Assembly (NCBI GenBank): GCA_009760855.2
Contig: WPIO01000005.1
Location: 8,592,001-8,656,000 of the forward strand
Direction: 5' to 3'
Source: Cristatella mucedo
Taxonomy: Eukaryota > Bryozoa > Phylactolaemata > Cristatellidae
Length of the DNA: 64,000 bases
Position numbers and translations under genes: made by a program. Shown piece by piece: positions 61,620 to 64,000 of the stretch. The notes under the pieces are model-generated. The model was not told the origin of the DNA and made no database searches. It saw only the letters and a program-made list of their open reading frames with translations. Position 1 is the first letter of the stretch. Each line of letters starts with the position of its first letter.

Positions 61620-62640
61620 GATACGTATACATGGCTTTACAGCTAGTTTTCTTTCCAACCCTCTTATTCTGATTTCGTTTCTCTGTTGTTAAACATAGCA
61701 ATGCAAGTATCGCTTATTTCTTGTGCTAACTGCTGCGTAAGCAGCAGCTGTGCAGTTGGTGGAAATGCCTTCCTAGCGACCACGGCTGCAAAAGATATAG
61801 CTATTACATTTTCCCAAATGGTGCACAAATTTGCATGGATGGATATTTACTTACTTGCTAATTTCTGCTAAATTTTGGTGGAATAAGACCACTACTTTTC
61901 TTGCGCGTCCGGATATGGTTTCATCGACGATCTAGTAGGACTATGCTTTCGGGCACGTTTAGGTCATACTACTGCAGGCTCAGCGTGAGTTGTTTTGCCG
62001 TGATTCGCGATTAAGGTATTGCTCATGCATGGCGATAGGGTATCAGGTGGTGCTAAACACGCAAAGATCACATTTGGCCATCAGAACAAATCTCAGTGGA
62101 TGTTTTATGCTTAGAATGACTGTTAAGTTTACTGACTGCTCTACATGGTCAAGCAGTTGGGCGAACTTCTGAAACCGATGTGCAATGAATTCGATGCTCA
62201 AAATCGGTGGCAGTTTGCAGCAGTTGTACATTTTAAAAAGCATGCACCGATTGTGTATTAATTTGTTGTTGGTTTTGTGCAGCTTCATTCTGAAAGATAC
62301 TTGAAGGCTCTCACGAGATTTAGGCTGTTTGAGAACTGACAGTAGTTGAACTTCTTTGCTATTGATTCGATTTGATCTCAGGAGGTCAATCACTTTTTAT
62401 ATTTCTACATAAATAAAAAATGGCGATGAAAATTTATATTTTCCATGCATAATTAATTTCAATGCCTTCTCGGTTCCTTAAAAAAGAAGCATTTACAATT
62501 TAGTTTTGCTCCCATCTATCTTTAATAATCCGAATTAGGTAGTAATATAGCATGCCAGGCATCAATTTTAGCGTAGTCTCCAATGTATCTGAATTAATCT
62601 TCATTCTTTGTCAAATGTATTGCCCGTTTCTAATCTTCTT
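61620..62640. other. Unidentified open frames
   Basis: A 61-codon forward frame (61686-61871) and a 116-codon - strand frame (62043-62393) are protein-like in composition but unrecognised. The - frame has no ATG at its start; an AAAAG acceptor-like site precedes it. No link to the gene at 59824 is shown. Confidence 0.35.
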
Positions 62641-62649
62641 TAATTATAG

Positions 62650-62770
62650 TAATGACAATAATAATAATACATTTTATATAGAGCCTTCTGAGAACTCAAT
62701 CTCTTTCTAGGCACTTCACATTTGCTGCAAAAGAAGCACGATCAAAGGTTTGTGGTAGTATGACTAGCAA
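62650..62770 (-). mobile_element. LINE family A 3' end
   Basis: AATAATAATAATACATTTTA tail, stem-loop relic (GAGAACTCAATCTCTTTCTA, about 62690-62710) and the start of the 3' UTR (CACATTTGCTGC) on -. Heavily 5' truncated. Confidence 0.75.
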
Positions 62771-62774
62771 CTAC

Positions 62775-63555
62775 GACTAGCAGTAGCAAGATTTAATCCA
62801 GCCCCGGCAAGCTTTTACTACGTGAGCCTTTCTGAATTCAAGCTAATGTTCACGCCCTTCAATATTTAACATGGTTACTTGTTGATCAAATTCTCCTAAT
62901 CATTTCACGGTGTATAATGATTATTTTTCACGAATGAGTTATTCCCATATGACATCCAAATTTGATACGTTCAATTCGAAAAACCTAGAGTGCCTTGACA
63001 CTGATACTATCTGCCACAGATTTGCAGCCTCCACCATCTAAATTCTATCTTCAATCTTCTACCTGCCCCTCTCACCGACCTTATGCAGCCACAAATGCTA
63101 AAGTTAGGCATAGCCAGCTTTCGTAACTGGTGCCCAGCTCTGACTTTACGGCAAGTTCATCCTTGCGAAGATACCTCCAGCATACTGCCAATATACCAAG
63201 GGAAAGAAGCAGTAAAAGCAGAATAGAGACCTCTACCATAAATGAGGAACTCACAATACCCTGCTTCAGTTTTGAAGGTTGGTGCTGGTTATATTTACTC
63301 ACTTTAGATAAGACTAAATCAGGAATTCTCAAAGAAGCAGTGAAGTCCCAAATTAATAAGCCAGTAGTATGCAAATCAGCAGACCATCTTAGGCGTTCGC
63401 AAGCAAATATGAACGATAAACGGTGATAAATGGTCAATCTGATTCAGAGTGTTTCACCAGGCTTTCGTCTGCTCACCAATAAAAAAATCTCACCCAAAAC
63501 GATTGAACAATTTATACCCAAACACTAAATGATTACACCAATTAATACATTTTTG
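62775..63555. other. Unidentified sequence with overlapping open frames
   Basis: A 118-codon - frame (63081-63437) contains a strong hydrophobic run (VEVSILLLLLLSLGILAV); a 98-codon + frame (63130-63426) overlaps it. The hydrophobic run is complementary to a GAAGCAGTAAAAGCAG stretch, so it may be compositional. No family recognised. Confidence 0.35.
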
Positions 63556-63559
63556 TAAC

Positions 63560-64000
63560 AATTATAATAGCAATATATATGTACATTGCCCTTAGAGAAC
63601 TTAAACTCTTTCTGTGCACTTTAAAGTTGCTGCAAAGGAAGCACGATCAAACGGTTGGTGGTAGCATGCTTAATGACACAAATGTTAACATTAGAGGTGC
63701 CACCCACATGGTAAGCATGAAACATGGTTAGTAGCAGCATGCACCATATCAGTACTCATAAGCACGCAAAGAAAGGATATCGATGACCAAGTGCTGTGAT
63801 AAATAGATTTGTTTCTAGCATTTTAATTTTTTTAATCAGGTTAAGGGATGTCGTGACGTCAGTCATGTATGAGTTACAGGCTTTGGGAGCACACAAACTT
63901 AAGGCTAGGTCTCCTAAGAATTTGAGGGTCATACATTGATTGAGTCGATTCAGAAATGTAGGTGGTATGATGCTTAACAAGATGGGGGAGTGTATCTAAT
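63560..64000 (-). mobile_element. L2-like LINE family A, decayed, runs off the window
   Basis: Tail region near 63560-63575, stem-loop relic (63585-63625), 3' UTR and, on -, the C-terminal frame (ALSLCAPKACNS at about 63880) with QCMTLKFLGDLA. Continues beyond position 64000. Confidence 0.8.

Noticed and set aside
63081-63437. Membrane protein on - with poly-Leu segment
   Set aside because: No ATG at its start and no homology I recognise; overlapped by an equally open + frame. Left as unidentified sequence.

Overview
This window looks like genomic DNA from an invertebrate metazoan. It is AT-rich, its coding sequence is split into short exons by long GT-AG introns, and the space between is filled with non-LTR retrotransposon copies, tRNA-derived SINE-like elements and long simple repeats. 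There are no operons, ribosome binding sites, CRISPR arrays or intact tRNA/rRNA genes that I can see. I cannot narrow the species further.

Host genes. The main gene lies on the + strand, 27902-55435. I could join eleven exons by splice signals and reading phase. They give an uninterrupted frame of 523 residues ending in TGA that matches the multi-pass acyltransferase-3 domain of the animal NRF-6 ('nose resistant to fluoxetine') family. The N-terminal extracellular NRF domain is not joined; a signal-peptide exon at 6610-6847 is a candidate first exon. Two otherwise conserved histidines are replaced (Tyr and Gln), so this may be a divergent or non-catalytic paralogue. A second, unrecognised + strand gene appears to start at 59824 and continue right.

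Mobile elements. Two L2-like (CR1/L2 group) LINE families dominate. Family A ends in (ATT)n and has a 3' stem-loop; about ten copies lie on + and about seven on -. Family B ends in (ACATT)n, has a different 3' stem-loop, and all seven copies seen lie on the - strand. The best copy is A at 55884-57300, which keeps an open reverse-transcriptase frame. It sits inside an older A copy that a B element also interrupts. A SINE family has a tRNA-like head and a 3' tail resembling the family A stem-loop, suggesting LINE-driven mobilisation. A further element at 31112-31378 looks like a non-autonomous inverted-repeat element built on repeats of GATTCATCCACGGA.

Layout. 1-6 kb: CT-rich and TA microsatellites, SINE and tRNA-like heads. 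6.6 kb: candidate exon. 7-27 kb: LINE/SINE graveyard with some decayed coding-like blocks on the - strand. 27.9-55.4 kb: acyltransferase-like gene whose introns hold most repeats, including a 1-kb polypurine tract just after exon 7. 55.8-59.35 kb: nested LINE stack. 59.8-61.05 kb: start of the second gene. 61-64 kb: more LINE remnants and unidentified open frames.
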